Positions 54,653 to 63,399 of a stretch of DNA of 64,000 bases are shown piece after piece (position 1 is the stretch's first letter; each line of letters opens with the position of its first letter). A program made the position numbers and the translations under genes. Under the pieces are notes generated by a model that searched no databases, was not told where the DNA came from, and saw only the letters and a program-made list of their open reading frames with translations. This DNA is from Rhizobiales bacterium GAS188 (GTDB lineage Bacteria > Pseudomonadota > Alphaproteobacteria > Rhizobiales > Beijerinckiaceae): contig FNSS01000001.1 of the NCBI GenBank assembly GCA_900104855.1, positions 124,001 through 188,000 of the forward strand. The letters are read 5' to 3'.

Positions 54653-54840
54653 GCCTGCCTTTGACCCAGAAAAGCGCTTTGGTCCAGATAAAGTCTAAGT
54701 CATCGGTCCGCCGGCGTTCCCCGAAGCGCCGGCCGCGTACCCATGACGACACAAAACTATGACCAAGCCTTGCACATTCCGGGCCCGCAAACGGTCAGCA
54801 GCGTGGCAAATGGCAGGAAGGTGAATCCATCGGCAGCCGA

Positions 54841-55800
54841 TTACACCTTGCGGCGGCCGAAATCGGGTTCGGCCGTTTCCTGGCCCTGGCTGACGATGCC
54901 GCGCCGGATGTCGCGGGTGCGGGAGAACAGCTCGAACAGCTTGTCGCCTTCCCCCCAGCGGATGGCACGCGCCAGCGCCGACAGATCCTCGTTGAAGCGC
55001 GCCAGCACTTCGAGGACCGCCTCCTTATTGTGCAGGAAGACGTCCCGCCACATGGTGGGGTCCGACGCCGCGATGCGCGTGAAATCGCGAAAGCCGCCCG
55101 CCGAGAATTTGATGACCTCGGATTCGGTGACGGATTCGAGATCATCGGCCGTGCCGACGATATTGTAGGCGATGAGATGGGGCAGATGGCTGGTCACCGC
55201 CAGCACGAGGTCGTGATGCTCCGCCGACATGATCTCGACATTGGCGCCCATGCCTTCCCAGAAGGCGCGAATGCGGGCGATAGCGGCGGCATCCGTCGCT
55301 TCCGGCGGCGTCAATATGCACCAGCGATTGACGAAGAGCGAAGCAAAGCCCGAGGACGGCCCTGAATTCTCGGTGCCGGCCACCGGATGCGCTGGAACGA
55401 GCCGGGCATGCGCCGGCAGCTTCTCCTGCATCGCCTTGACGACGGCGCCCTTCACCGAGCCGACATCGGAGACGATGACACCAGATTTCAGATGCGGCGC
55501 GATCTCCTCGGCGACAGCACCGCAGGCGCCGACCGGAACGCAGACGATCACGGCGTCGGCGTCGCGCACCGCATCGGCGATGGTCGCGGCGATCTCGTCG
55601 CCGAGGCGAAGCCCTGCCGCCTCGCTGCGTACCGCCGCCACATTGTCGTAGAGCACCACGCGCCGCGCCAGCGCGAATTTGCGCACCGCATGAGCGATCG
55701 AGGAGCCGATGAGGCCGATCCCGATGATGGCGAGCCGGTCGAATGGCGTCTCCGCCGTCGGAGGATCCTGCGCGGTCGTTGGATGAAGTGCCTCAGCCAC
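54841..55800 (-). CDS. tyrC: Prephenate/arogenate dehydrogenase (cyclohexadienyl dehydrogenase, TyrC-type)
   Basis: The enzyme oxidises prephenate or arogenate with NAD(P)+ in tyrosine synthesis. The 319-residue product has the dinucleotide fold ([19 protein letters not shown]), SDVGSVKG, the catalytic-region [12 protein letters not shown] and the helical dimerisation domain with [14 protein letters not shown] and [18 protein letters not shown] chose GTG 55800, which overlaps the hisC stop by 8 bp; the longer frame is unconserved. hisC-tyrC pairs are common in this order. Confidence 0.93.
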   Translation of the reverse strand: MAEALHPTTAQDPPTAETPFDRLAIIGIGLIGSSIAHAVRKFALARRVVLYDNVAAVRSEAAGLRLGDEIAATIADAVRDADAVIVCVPVGACGAVAEEIAPHLKSGVIVSDVGSVKGAVVKAMQEKLPAHARLVPAHPVAGTENSGPSSGFASLFVNRWCILTPPEATDAAAIARIRAFWEGMGANVEIMSAEHHDLVLAVTSHLPHLIAYNIVGTADDLESVTESEVIKFSAGGFRDFTRIAASDPTMWRDVFLHNKEAVLEVLARFNEDLSALARAIRWGEGDKLFELFSRTRDIRRGIVSQGQETAEPDFGRRKV

Positions 55801-56914
55801 GGGCCGCAACTGCCGATCCGAGGAACTCCTTGAGCGCCGCCACCACTTTGCGATTGGCCTCTTCCGGACCCACCGTGAGGCGCAGCGCATTGGGCAGGCC
55901 GTAGGCGCCGACCGCCCGCAGAATCAGCCCGCGCTTCGACAGGAAGCTGTCGGCCTCCTTCGCGGTCTTGCCCGCCGTGGAGGAGAAATGAATGAGCAGG
56001 AAGTTGCCGACGCTCGGCGTGACCTCGAGCCCGAGCGCCTGGAGCTCGGTCGTGAGCCAGGGCAGCCAGCGGTCATTATGGGCGAGCGCCGCCGCCACAT
56101 GCGCCTCATCCGCGATCGCCGCGGCGCCGGCCACGAGCGCCGCGCCATTGACGTTGAAGGCGCTGCGGATGCGGTTCAAGGCGTCGACGACATGGGCCGG
56201 ACCGTAGAGCCAGCCGATGCGCAGATTGGCGAGACCGTAGATCTTCGAGAAGGTGCGGGTCATGACCACGTTCTCGCTGGTCGAGACGAGCTCGAGCCCC
56301 GAGGCATAGTCGTTGCGCCGCACATATTCGGCATAGGCCGCATCGAGCACCAGCAGCACATGCGGCGGCAGCGCCGCATGCAGGCGCTTCACCTCGTTGA
56401 AGGGAATATAGGTCCCGGTCGGGTTGTTCGGATTGGCCAGGAAGACGATCTTGGTGCGCGGCGTCACGGCCTTGATCAGGGCGTCGACATCCGTCTCGTA
56501 ATTGCGCTCCTTGGCGACGACCGCCGTGCCGCCGGCCGCCCGGATGGCGATCGGATAGACGAGGAAGCCGTATTGGCTCATCACCCCCTCGTCGCCGGGG
56601 CCGATATAGGCATAGGCCAACAGGGACAGCAGCTCATCCGAGCCGGTGCCGCACAGGATATGGTCGATGTCGAGACCGTATTTGGCAGCGATCGCCTCGC
56701 GCAGCTTCGTCGAGCCGCCATCGGGGTAGAGCTCGAGCCCGTCCGCAAGCGCCTTCAGGGCCGCGACCGCCTTGGGCGAGGGCCCGAGCGGCGATTCGTT
56801 CGAGGACAGCTTGTAGATCTTGTCGACGCCGGGCGCCGCGCTCTTGCCGGGCACGTAAGCCTCGATATCGAGCACGCCTGGACGAGGCTGAGGGCGAGAC
56901 GCGACGGCGGACAT
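55793..56914 (-). CDS. hisC: Histidinol-phosphate / aromatic aminotransferase HisC
   Basis: This class I/II PLP aminotransferase has 373 residues. Visible motifs are [31 protein letters not shown], the Schiff-base Lys in [17 protein letters not shown], and the C-terminal Arg in NALRLTVG. Together with tyrC, to which it is fused in an operon by an 8-bp overlap, it may serve both histidine and tyrosine/phenylalanine synthesis. ATG 56914 has AGGA upstream; ATG 56923 adds three residues. Confidence 0.93.
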   Translation of the reverse strand: MSAVASRPQPRPGVLDIEAYVPGKSAAPGVDKIYKLSSNESPLGPSPKAVAALKALADGLELYPDGGSTKLREAIAAKYGLDIDHILCGTGSDELLSLLAYAYIGPGDEGVMSQYGFLVYPIAIRAAGGTAVVAKERNYETDVDALIKAVTPRTKIVFLANPNNPTGTYIPFNEVKRLHAALPPHVLLVLDAAYAEYVRRNDYASGLELVSTSENVVMTRTFSKIYGLANLRIGWLYGPAHVVDALNRIRSAFNVNGAALVAGAAAIADEAHVAAALAHNDRWLPWLTTELQALGLEVTPSVGNFLLIHFSSTAGKTAKEADSFLSKRGLILRAVGAYGLPNALRLTVGPEEANRKVVAALKEFLGSAVAARG

Positions 56915-57299
56915 GGGAAACATCCTGAAAATTCGGCAAGGCCGGCGTTAAACACGCCTCCGCCATTGGCGGTCAAGGCCAAATCCCGGCATCTCATGCG
57001 ATTTGGCGCGGATGCACCCATTCGGGCAGCTCATGCGCTTCGGACATTCTGAAGGGCCGCGAAAGCTGAGTTGCGGAAAGGTCTCCCATGCGGGAGCAGC
57101 CGGCGCGGACGCCGATCCTGGGGGCCGCAGCTGCGCGAAAATCCAAATCCTGTCAATATTTTGAGTGACAACGCGACAATATTTTCAGCTTCACGAAGAT
57201 GTGCGCATGATCACACAGGCGTGACACCTGAGCGCGCTATGTTCCCCTAAGAGGTCCGCCGAAGATTTGCAAAGGCGCACTCCAGACAGGAGGCAAGCC
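56915..57299. other. Divergent control region of hisC and the cytochrome b gene
   Basis: No gene is visible in these 385 bp. It contains a CTCCC/GGGAG hairpin near 57090-57105 and an AT-rich patch with a repeated CAATATTTT (57154-57162 and 57177-57185). A TGTCA-N10-TGACA inverted repeat lies at 57151-57170. These could be operator sites for the downstream six-gene cluster. Confidence 0.45.
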
Positions 57300-57992
57300 A
57301 TGACTGCGAACATCGCTGCGAGACCGCCGATGGTCCTGGTGCATCCCTGGATCGTGCGGCTGACCCATTGGGTGAACGCGCTCGCCATCCTCATCATGGT
57401 CGGCTCGGGCTGGCGCATCTACAACAATGTGCCGATCTTCTCCTGGCTTGAGTTCCCGCTTTGGGCGACGCTCGGCGGCGACCCCGATCTCACCTATGCG
57501 CGCAACAGCGATGTCGGCTTCTCGAACGCGTTGCTCTGGCACCTCGCCGGAATGTGGCTCTTCTTCGTCAACGGCCTCGTCTATCTGAGCTACGCGCTGT
57601 GGTCCGGGCGGCTCTTTCGCAAGATGTTGCCGATCCGCGCCCAGGAGGTGATGTCGACCATCGCCGACACGCTGCGCTTCAAGCTCGCTCATGACGATCT
57701 CACCATCTACAACGCGGTGCAGAAGCTGCTCTATCTCGGCGTCATCGCGGCATTGGTCCTCGCCGCCGTCTCAGGCCTCTCCCTGTGGAAGCCGGTGCAG
57801 TTCCAGAGCCTGATCACCCTGTTCCAGAGCTTCCAGGGCGCGAGGCTCGTACATTTCCTGTGCATGTCGGCGATCGTGCTGTTCCTCGTGGTGCATGTGG
57901 CGCTGGCGCTCCTGGTGCCGCGCACGCTTGCCGCCATGATCACCGGCAAGATCCGCAAGCCCGTTCATCTGTCCCTCGAGCCAGCGGAGTGA
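57300..57992 (+). CDS. Cytochrome b561-like membrane cytochrome b
   Basis: The 230-residue protein has four to five helices with haem-ligand histidines: VRLTHWVNALAILIMVGSGWRI, ALLWHLAGMWLFFVNGLVYL and RLVHFLCMSAIVLFLVVHVAL. This is the Ni/Fe-hydrogenase cytochrome b/formate dehydrogenase gamma type. AGGAGG lies 4-5 bp before ATG 57300. The molybdenum oxidoreductase gene follows after 4 bp, so it probably exchanges electrons between the quinone pool and that enzyme. Confidence 0.9.
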   Translation: MTANIAARPPMVLVHPWIVRLTHWVNALAILIMVGSGWRIYNNVPIFSWLEFPLWATLGGDPDLTYARNSDVGFSNALLWHLAGMWLFFVNGLVYLSYALWSGRLFRKMLPIRAQEVMSTIADTLRFKLAHDDLTIYNAVQKLLYLGVIAALVLAAVSGLSLWKPVQFQSLITLFQSFQGARLVHFLCMSAIVLFLVVHVALALLVPRTLAAMITGKIRKPVHLSLEPAE

Positions 57993-57996
57993 CGCG

Positions 57997-58788
57997 ATGA
58001 GCATCAGATCCGTATCCCGCTCGATCTTCCGCCCGAGCGCCGGCATCGACCAGGCACCGCTCGCCGAGAACAAGCAGCTCGTGGAGAGCATCGAGCGGCG
58101 CCTGTTCCTGCGCCGGGGTCTGAGCCTCGGCGCCCTGACCCTTTTGACCGGCTGCGACATCTCGAACAAGGACGGCGTGCAGTCCGTGCTGCAGGCCATG
58201 TCCCATTGGAACGACCGGGTGCAGGCCTGGCTCTTCGACCCCACGAAGCTCGCCCCCACCTTCACCGAGGCCGAGGTGCTGAAGCCGCCGCGCTTCAACG
58301 CCTTCTACGACATCAAGGAAGTCAAGCCGATCGACATGGCGAGCTGGAAGCTCGAAGTGAGCGGGCTCGTCAAGGACAAGCGGTCTTGGACGCTCGATCG
58401 CATCAACGCGATGCCCAAGGTCTCGCAGATCACCCGTCATGTCTGCGTCGAGGGCTGGGACTATATCGGCAAATGGAGCGGGGTCAGCTTGCGCCGCTTC
58501 CTCGAAACCATCGAGGCGGACCTCACCGCCAAATACGTCGCCTTCCAATGCGCGGACGACTATTCGGGCTCGATCGACATGGCGAGCGCCCTGCATCCGC
58601 AGACGCAGCTCACGACCGATTATGCCGACCAGCCGATCGGCGTGCCCTACGGCTTCCCGCTGCGGCTGCGCGTCGCCACCAAGCTCGGCTTCAAGATGCC
58701 GAAATGGATCACCTCGATCGAGGTCACAAACACCTATCCGGGCGGCTATTGGGAAGACCGCGACTATAACTGGTTCAGCGGGCTGTGA
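57997..58788 (+). CDS. Tat-exported sulphite-oxidase-fold molybdopterin oxidoreductase (MsrP/YedY-like)
   Basis: The 263-residue protein has a twin-arginine signal (RRLFLRRGLSLGALTLLTGC) that ends in a lipobox-like LTGC, so it may be a periplasmic lipoprotein. The catalytic domain shows SUOX-fold features, including the molybdenum-ligating Cys in RHVCVEGWDYIGKWSGV and GVPYGFPLRLRVATKLGFK. It resembles the YedY/MsrP group, but the role here is unknown. It is preceded by its probable cytochrome b partner and followed by a TIGR04282-like gene. Confidence 0.88.
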   Translation: MSIRSVSRSIFRPSAGIDQAPLAENKQLVESIERRLFLRRGLSLGALTLLTGCDISNKDGVQSVLQAMSHWNDRVQAWLFDPTKLAPTFTEAEVLKPPRFNAFYDIKEVKPIDMASWKLEVSGLVKDKRSWTLDRINAMPKVSQITRHVCVEGWDYIGKWSGVSLRRFLETIEADLTAKYVAFQCADDYSGSIDMASALHPQTQLTTDYADQPIGVPYGFPLRLRVATKLGFKMPKWITSIEVTNTYPGGYWEDRDYNWFSGL

Positions 58789-58810
58789 GGCAAGCTCTGT
58801 GAGACAAGCG

Positions 58811-59617
58811 ATGACAAGCGCTCCTTGCGGCATCGCCGTCATGGCGAAGGCGTCCCGCGCTGGGCGGACCAAGACGCGTCTCGTGCCGCCGCTCAGCTTC
58901 GAGGAGGCGGCGGCCCTCAACACCGTCTTCCTCAAGGACGCCTTCGCCAATATCGGCGAGGCCGCGCGTCGGGCGCCGATCCGCGCCTTCGCGGCCTATG
59001 GACCGATCGGCGAAGAGGAGTTCTTCGACGGCCTCGCGGCGGAGCCTCCGGGTCTCATCCCGGCGGTCTTCCCGAATTTCGGCGATTGCCTGTTCGCCGG
59101 GATCGAGGGCATGTTTGCGGCCGGCTGCTCCTCGGCCTGCGTGCTCAACTCCGATACGCCGGACCTGCCGACCGAATATCTGGTGCGCATCGCGCAGGAG
59201 CTCGCCTTCGGGCGCGATCGCGTCGTCATCGGTCCCGCCGATGACGGCGGCTATTACATCCTCGGCATCTCGCGGCCGCATCGCCATCTGTTCGAGGGCA
59301 TCGACTGGAGCACCGAGCGCGTCTTCGGCCAGTCGCTCGCACGCGCGGCCGAGCTCGGGCTCGAGGTCGTCACCTTGCCGATGTGGAGCGATATCGACGA
59401 CGCCCAATCGCTGTCGCGCTTCGCGGCCCGCCTCGACGCGCCGATGACCGTTCACGCAGCGCAGCCTCATATGGCGACGCACACCGCAGCGCATCTGCGC
59501 CGGGCGTTGCGCGCCACCGATCTGCGTCAACGCCTGGCGCTCGCGGCGCCTCTCCAAGTCGAGGCTCTCCAAGTCGAGGCTCTCCAAGTTGAGGCTCTCA
59601 AGGTCGACGCCGCGTGA
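58811..59617 (+). CDS. TIGR04282/DUF2064 family nucleotide-sugar transferase-like protein
   Basis: The 268-residue protein has the GT-A-like fold of the DUF2064/TIGR04282 family: IAVMAKASRAGRTKTRLVPPLSFEEAAALN at the start, LNSDTPDLPTEYL (DxP metal-binding type motif) and VIGPADDGGYYILG. The family is annotated near arsenosugar and other sugar pathways; the activity is unproven. The C-terminus ends in four LQVEA-type pentamers encoded by a 15-bp tandem repeat (59551-59610). GTGA overlap links it to the next gene. Confidence 0.82.
   Translation: MTSAPCGIAVMAKASRAGRTKTRLVPPLSFEEAAALNTVFLKDAFANIGEAARRAPIRAFAAYGPIGEEEFFDGLAAEPPGLIPAVFPNFGDCLFAGIEGMFAAGCSSACVLNSDTPDLPTEYLVRIAQELAFGRDRVVIGPADDGGYYILGISRPHRHLFEGIDWSTERVFGQSLARAAELGLEVVTLPMWSDIDDAQSLSRFAARLDAPMTVHAAQPHMATHTAAHLRRALRATDLRQRLALAAPLQVEALQVEALQVEALKVDAA
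59551..59610 (+). repeat. 15-bp tandem repeat, four units, coding
   Basis: TCTCCAAGTCGAGGC occurs twice exactly, then with one and three changes. It encodes a tandem pentapeptide (LQVEA) at the end of the DUF2064 protein, directly before the overlapping start of the membrane glycosyltransferase gene. Confidence 0.9.
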
Positions 59618-60954
59618 GGTCCGATCAAGCAACCCTCACGACAAGATGCTTCGCCGGGCTCTGTGCTTGCGGTGCGGCGTTGCTGGCGCTGTCGCTCGTC
59701 GCGCGCCACGGTCAATGGACCGATGATTTCCAGCTCTTCGTTCCGGTCGCCTATGCGCAAGGTGTCGTCTATGCGGTCGGCGCCTGGATCGTCCTCCAGG
59801 ACCGGTTCGCGACGCTGGACAAGCGGCTCCTCATCAGCCTGATCGTCGTGGTCGCCGTGGCGTTGCGGCTGATCGCGCTCGCGACACCACCGAACTTCCT
59901 CTCGACCGACCTCTACCGTTATATCTGGGACGGGCGCGTGCAGGGCGCAGGCGTCAATCCCTATCTCTATGTCCCGGCCGATCCGGCGTTGGCGCATCTG
60001 CGAGACGAAGGCGTCTACTCCCATATCAATCGGCTCGACACAGCGCCGACCATCTACGCGCCCTTCGCCCAGCTGGTGTTCTTCGCCGTCACCCGGCTCG
60101 GCGAAAGCGTGACCGCGATGCGGCTGGCCATGCTGGGCTTCGAGGTCGTGACGGTGCTGGCGCTGGCGCTGCTGTTGCGCCGCCTCGGACAGCCTCTGCA
60201 TCGGCTCTATCTGTATCTGTGGCACCCGCTGCCGGTCTGGGAGATCGCCTGCGGCGCCCATGTCGACGCGGTGCTGACCGCGATGGCGCTCCTCGCCCTC
60301 CTCGCGGCGATGACGGGAAGGCGCGGCCTCTCCGGAGCGCTGCTCGCCGCCGCGACGCTCACCAAATTCTTTCCTCTGATCATCGCGCCGGTACTCTATC
60401 GCCGCTTCGACTGGAAAATGCCTGCCGCCGCCCTCGCCCTGACGGGGATCCTCTACGGCATCTATGTGCTGAACGGAGGCGGCTGGCATGTCCTCGGCTT
60501 CCTGCCGGGCTATGCCTCCGAAGAGGGGCTGGCGGCCGGCGAGGGGGTGTTCATCCTTTCGCTCCTGCGCGGCATCGGGCTCGCCCCCCTGCCCGCCATG
60601 CTCGCCTATCTGGCGCTCGCGCTCGGCGTGCTGGGCACGCTCGTGTTGCGGGCTCTCGCGCGGGATCGTGACATCCATTCCCTGCCGGCGCTGGCCGCTT
60701 GGCTCGCGACGGCGACGCTGGTCCTGATCTCGCCGCATTACCCTTGGTATTTCGTATGGATCGCGGCCTTCATCTGCCTCGTGCCGCGCTTCTCGCTGAT
60801 CTACCTCACCTGCTCGGTCTTCTTTCTCTATGTGACCGACTCCCCGACCAGCTTGACCACGGGCTTCGTGATCTACGGGCCGTTCCTCGCCCTGCTCCTG
60901 TTCGAGCAGAGACGCTTCGTCGTGCCGCTTCTGCAAGAAGGATCGATCTCGTGA
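59614..60954 (+). CDS. Integral membrane glycosyltransferase-like protein (GT87/mannosyltransferase type)
   Basis: The 446-residue protein is predicted to have 10-12 helices. After the first two helices a periplasmic loop carries LSTDLYRYIWDGRVQGAGVNPYLYVPAD, a motif with acidic residues typical of GT-C polyprenol-phosphate-sugar-dependent transferases. Later segments include LYLYLWHPLPVWEIACGAHVDAV and LTKFFPLIIAPVLYRR. GTG 59614 overlaps the upstream stop (GTGA). It would glycosylate a lipid or other acceptor on the outer face of the inner membrane. Confidence 0.82.
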   Translation: MRSDQATLTTRCFAGLCACGAALLALSLVARHGQWTDDFQLFVPVAYAQGVVYAVGAWIVLQDRFATLDKRLLISLIVVVAVALRLIALATPPNFLSTDLYRYIWDGRVQGAGVNPYLYVPADPALAHLRDEGVYSHINRLDTAPTIYAPFAQLVFFAVTRLGESVTAMRLAMLGFEVVTVLALALLLRRLGQPLHRLYLYLWHPLPVWEIACGAHVDAVLTAMALLALLAAMTGRRGLSGALLAAATLTKFFPLIIAPVLYRRFDWKMPAAALALTGILYGIYVLNGGGWHVLGFLPGYASEEGLAAGEGVFILSLLRGIGLAPLPAMLAYLALALGVLGTLVLRALARDRDIHSLPALAAWLATATLVLISPHYPWYFVWIAAFICLVPRFSLIYLTCSVFFLYVTDSPTSLTTGFVIYGPFLALLLFEQRRFVVPLLQEGSIS

Positions 60955-62012
60955 CAGCTGAACCTCGCCTCGCCGACGCCGTCAGCCGCCGCTATTTCGA
61001 GGAGATCGCGGAGCAGCGCGAAGGCGATGCGGCCAAGGACCCGGTCTGCCTCTATCTGGAGGTGACCAATCGCTGCAACCTGCCCTGCACCACCTGCCCG
61101 CGCACCTATGAGGAGCTCGAGCCCGAGAAGGACATGTCCTTCGACATGTTCACCCGCATCGTCGACCAGTCCCCGAGCGTCAAGCGCGTGGTGCTGCACG
61201 GCGTCGGCGAGCCGATGATGGTGAAGGACCTGCCGCGCATGGTGAGCTACCTGAAGGCGCGCGGCATCTATGTGCTGTTCAACACCAACGGCACCTTGCT
61301 CAAGGTGAAGAAGAGCCGCGAGCTCATCGAGGCCGGCCTCGACGAATTGCGCGTCTCGCTCGATGCCGCGGAAGCCGGCGCCTATGCCAAGATCCGCGGT
61401 CGCGACATGTTCGATGCGATCGTGCGCAATCTCAAGGGGTTCCTGGCCCTGAAGCGGGAGATCGGCGTCGAGCATCCGCGCGTCTCGCTCTGGCTCACCG
61501 GCCTCAAGGAGACGATCGAGCAATTGCCGGCCTTCGTGCGGGTCGCCGACGAGATCGGCGTCAAGGAGGTGCATCTGCAGCGCCTCGTCTATTTCCCGGA
61601 AGGCCAGGGGATGGCGCAGCCCTCATCGTCGCTGTTCGAGAGCATCGACGTGGCCGAGCGCGCTTATCTCGAAGAGGCGAAGGCCGTGGCGCGCGAGCTC
61701 GGCGTGTTCTTCGATGCCTCAGGTGCCGCCGAGCCCGAAGAGAGCTTGAGCCGCCATGTCGAAGGCAAGCCCTGGTCGATGTGCCGCAGGCCCTGGTCGC
61801 TGATGTATTTCACGGCCCATGGCCGCGCCCTGCCCTGTTGCATCGCGCCCTTCTCCATGCATGGCTATGACAGCTTCACGCTCGGCGACGCCACGACCCA
61901 GACACTGCCGGAGATCTGGAACGGCGATGCCTATCACCAGTTCCGCGAAGAGCTCTTGAGCGATAAGCCGCCTGGCGCCTGCGCCAATTGCGGCCTGCGC
62001 TGGAGCCTGTGA
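60951..62012 (+). CDS. Radical SAM/SPASM protein of unknown substrate
   Basis: The 353-residue enzyme has the radical SAM cluster motif CNLPCTTC (about residue 38) and a GVGEPMM (GGE-like) SAM-binding segment. A C-terminal Cys-rich SPASM-type extension follows (WSMCRRPW, ALPCCIAPF, GACANCGL), sufficient for one auxiliary cluster. GTG 60951 overlaps the upstream stop (GTGA). No precursor peptide gene is visible, and the neighbours are glycosyltransferases and redox proteins. It may modify a sugar, lipid or protein acceptor in the same pathway. Confidence 0.87.
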   Translation: MTAEPRLADAVSRRYFEEIAEQREGDAAKDPVCLYLEVTNRCNLPCTTCPRTYEELEPEKDMSFDMFTRIVDQSPSVKRVVLHGVGEPMMVKDLPRMVSYLKARGIYVLFNTNGTLLKVKKSRELIEAGLDELRVSLDAAEAGAYAKIRGRDMFDAIVRNLKGFLALKREIGVEHPRVSLWLTGLKETIEQLPAFVRVADEIGVKEVHLQRLVYFPEGQGMAQPSSSLFESIDVAERAYLEEAKAVARELGVFFDASGAAEPEESLSRHVEGKPWSMCRRPWSLMYFTAHGRALPCCIAPFSMHGYDSFTLGDATTQTLPEIWNGDAYHQFREELLSDKPPGACANCGLRWSL

Positions 62013-62015
62013 GCC

Positions 62016-62789
62016 TTGGCGGCGAACAACACCGTGGATGAGCGGGCCGCGTCGCCCCTTGCGTCGCATGCGAGGCCAGCGGGACGCGTCGCATTGGTCA
62101 TCCCGACACTGAACGAGGAGGAGGCGATAGGTCCGCTCCTCGCCCGGGTGCCGGCCGGCGGCGTCGACACGATCATCGTCGCGGACGGAGGCAGCACGGA
62201 CCGCACGGCCGAACGGGCGGGCGCCCTCGGTGCCACCGTGATCGATGCCGGGCGTGGCTATGGGCGAGCCTGCTGGCAAGGTGCGCTGACGGCAGGCGAC
62301 GACTGCGAGATCCTGGTCTTCATGGACGGAGATGGCGCCGACAAGCCGGAGCTGATCGCGCGGCTCACGGCCCCGATCGCTGCGGGCACGGCTGATTTCG
62401 TCATCGGCTCGCGGCTGCGCGGCCGGCGCGAAGCGGGCAGCATGTCGGGCCACCAGATCGCCGCAGGCCTCGCGCTCGGTTATGCGATGCGGCTCGCTTA
62501 TGGGGTGCGCTACACGGATATGTGCGCCTTTCGCGCCATCCGGCGCTCGAGCCTGATGGCCCTCGGCATGCGCGAGATGACCTATGGCTGGAACATCGAG
62601 ATGCAGATGCGCGCCGCTGCCGCAAAGCTGCGCATCCTCGAGATCCCGGTCGATTACGGGTTGCGCGAAGGCGGGGTCTCCAAGGTCGCCGGCAGCTTGC
62701 GCGGCACGCTACGCGCCGGCATGCGCATCATCGCGACCTTCCTGCGCGTCTGGCGGGAGACGCGCGGGCGGCGCCACACGGCACGCTGA
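62016..62789 (+). CDS. GT2 family glycosyltransferase (dolichol-phosphate mannosyltransferase-like)
   Basis: The 257-residue protein has the GT-A motifs VALVIPTLNEEEAIGPLL, IIVADGGSTDRTAE and the DxD in FMDGDGADKPELI, plus the C-terminal Q/RxxRW-type region replaced by MTYGWNIEMQMRAAAAKL. It lacks membrane helices. It could make a polyprenyl-phosphate sugar for the GT-C-like enzyme two genes upstream. The start is uncertain (TTG 62016, with GTG 62034 as alternative); it begins 3 bp after the radical SAM gene. Confidence 0.88.
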   Translation: MAANNTVDERAASPLASHARPAGRVALVIPTLNEEEAIGPLLARVPAGGVDTIIVADGGSTDRTAERAGALGATVIDAGRGYGRACWQGALTAGDDCEILVFMDGDGADKPELIARLTAPIAAGTADFVIGSRLRGRREAGSMSGHQIAAGLALGYAMRLAYGVRYTDMCAFRAIRRSSLMALGMREMTYGWNIEMQMRAAAAKLRILEIPVDYGLREGGVSKVAGSLRGTLRAGMRIIATFLRVWRETRGRRHTAR

Positions 62790-62923
62790 AGAGGCAGAGG
62801 GCCCCAAATTCCGCATCGGCCGTCGCGCAGGCGGATGGCGCGGAAGCCATGCTGCATCGCAACATCGTCTTTGCGGCTTGCTGTTAAATACAGGCCAAAT
62901 ACAGCAGATCAGCCCTGCTGCAC

Positions 62924-62939
62924 TGCAACGATCGTTGCA
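62924..62939. promoter_or_regulatory. Perfect 16-bp palindrome
   Basis: TGCAACGATCGTTGCA is fully self-complementary. It lies in an AT-richer intergenic patch downstream of the GT2 gene and about 460 bp before the DUF5132 gene. This would fit a dimeric repressor operator, but no adjacent regulator is visible. Confidence 0.4.
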
Positions 62940-63326
62940 TTGCCAGCGCTGTCGCCCGTTCTTATTTTGTTCTCGCATAGTCGGCTTGTCAAGTTCGCCC
63001 GCCGCTCGGAAGCCGATTGGCAACGGCTCAAGTGCGATTTTGCCTCCGGCAATGCGATCTCGAGTGCGAAGCGAGGATCCCTTTCCCGAGAGCTACAAGG
63101 GCGCCGGAATCTGGATCGCAACCACCGTCGAGCGACCTGCCACAACGATGCAGGCGCGGCAGGGCTGATCGGGCCAAGCACCATGAAACGCGCCAGCGGT
63201 GCTCCAGCGGAGCTGCACCGAAGGTCGGCGACTGATCAGCATCCGTTACCCCAAGCGGCCCGGGCGAGGTCCAAATGCGACTGAGCCGCCGGCTGGATTC
63301 CGCCAAGCGGCCCGTATGACGCCGGC

Positions 63327-63344
63327 CTGTTGTCAAACTGTCAT
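63327..63344 (+). promoter_or_regulatory. Pho-box-like site upstream of the DUF5132-HMA genes
   Basis: CTGTTGT-CAAA-CTGTCAT consists of two 7-bp direct repeats spaced by 4 bp, as in PhoB boxes (CTGTCAT-N4-CTGTCAT). The second repeat is perfect and the first has two mismatches. It lies 55 bp before the GTG start of the DUF5132 gene. Confidence 0.5.
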
Positions 63345-63399
63345 AGTGGCTCTCGATATTGATCCTGTGTCTCTCGGCAACGACAACAGGAGAACTCTC

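Larger units (their letters stand above)
62790..63399. other. Intergenic region with a palindrome and a Pho-box-like site
   Basis: This 610-bp stretch has no reading frame with a convincing start and family. It includes a perfect 16-bp palindrome (62924-62939), a repeated CCAAGCGGCCCG (about 63253 and 63302) and a Pho-box-like site (63327-63344). Base composition is more AT-rich than the flanking genes around 62880-62990. Confidence 0.5.

Noticed and set aside
57997-58788. Straight assignment as MsrP methionine sulphoxide reductase
   Set aside because: The partner cytochrome is b561-like rather than MsrQ, the protein carries a lipobox-like Cys, and the neighbours are glycan-type genes, so only the fold family is claimed.
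58811-62789. A known arsenosugar biosynthesis operon, suggested by the TIGR04282-like gene
   Set aside because: No ArsM, ArsS or other arsenic gene is present, and the radical SAM protein has a SPASM-type C-terminus rather than the ArsS layout as far as I can judge.
62790-63399. tRNA or other structured RNA genes in the gene-free stretch
   Set aside because: No cloverleaf, CCA end or strong terminator could be recognised by reading.
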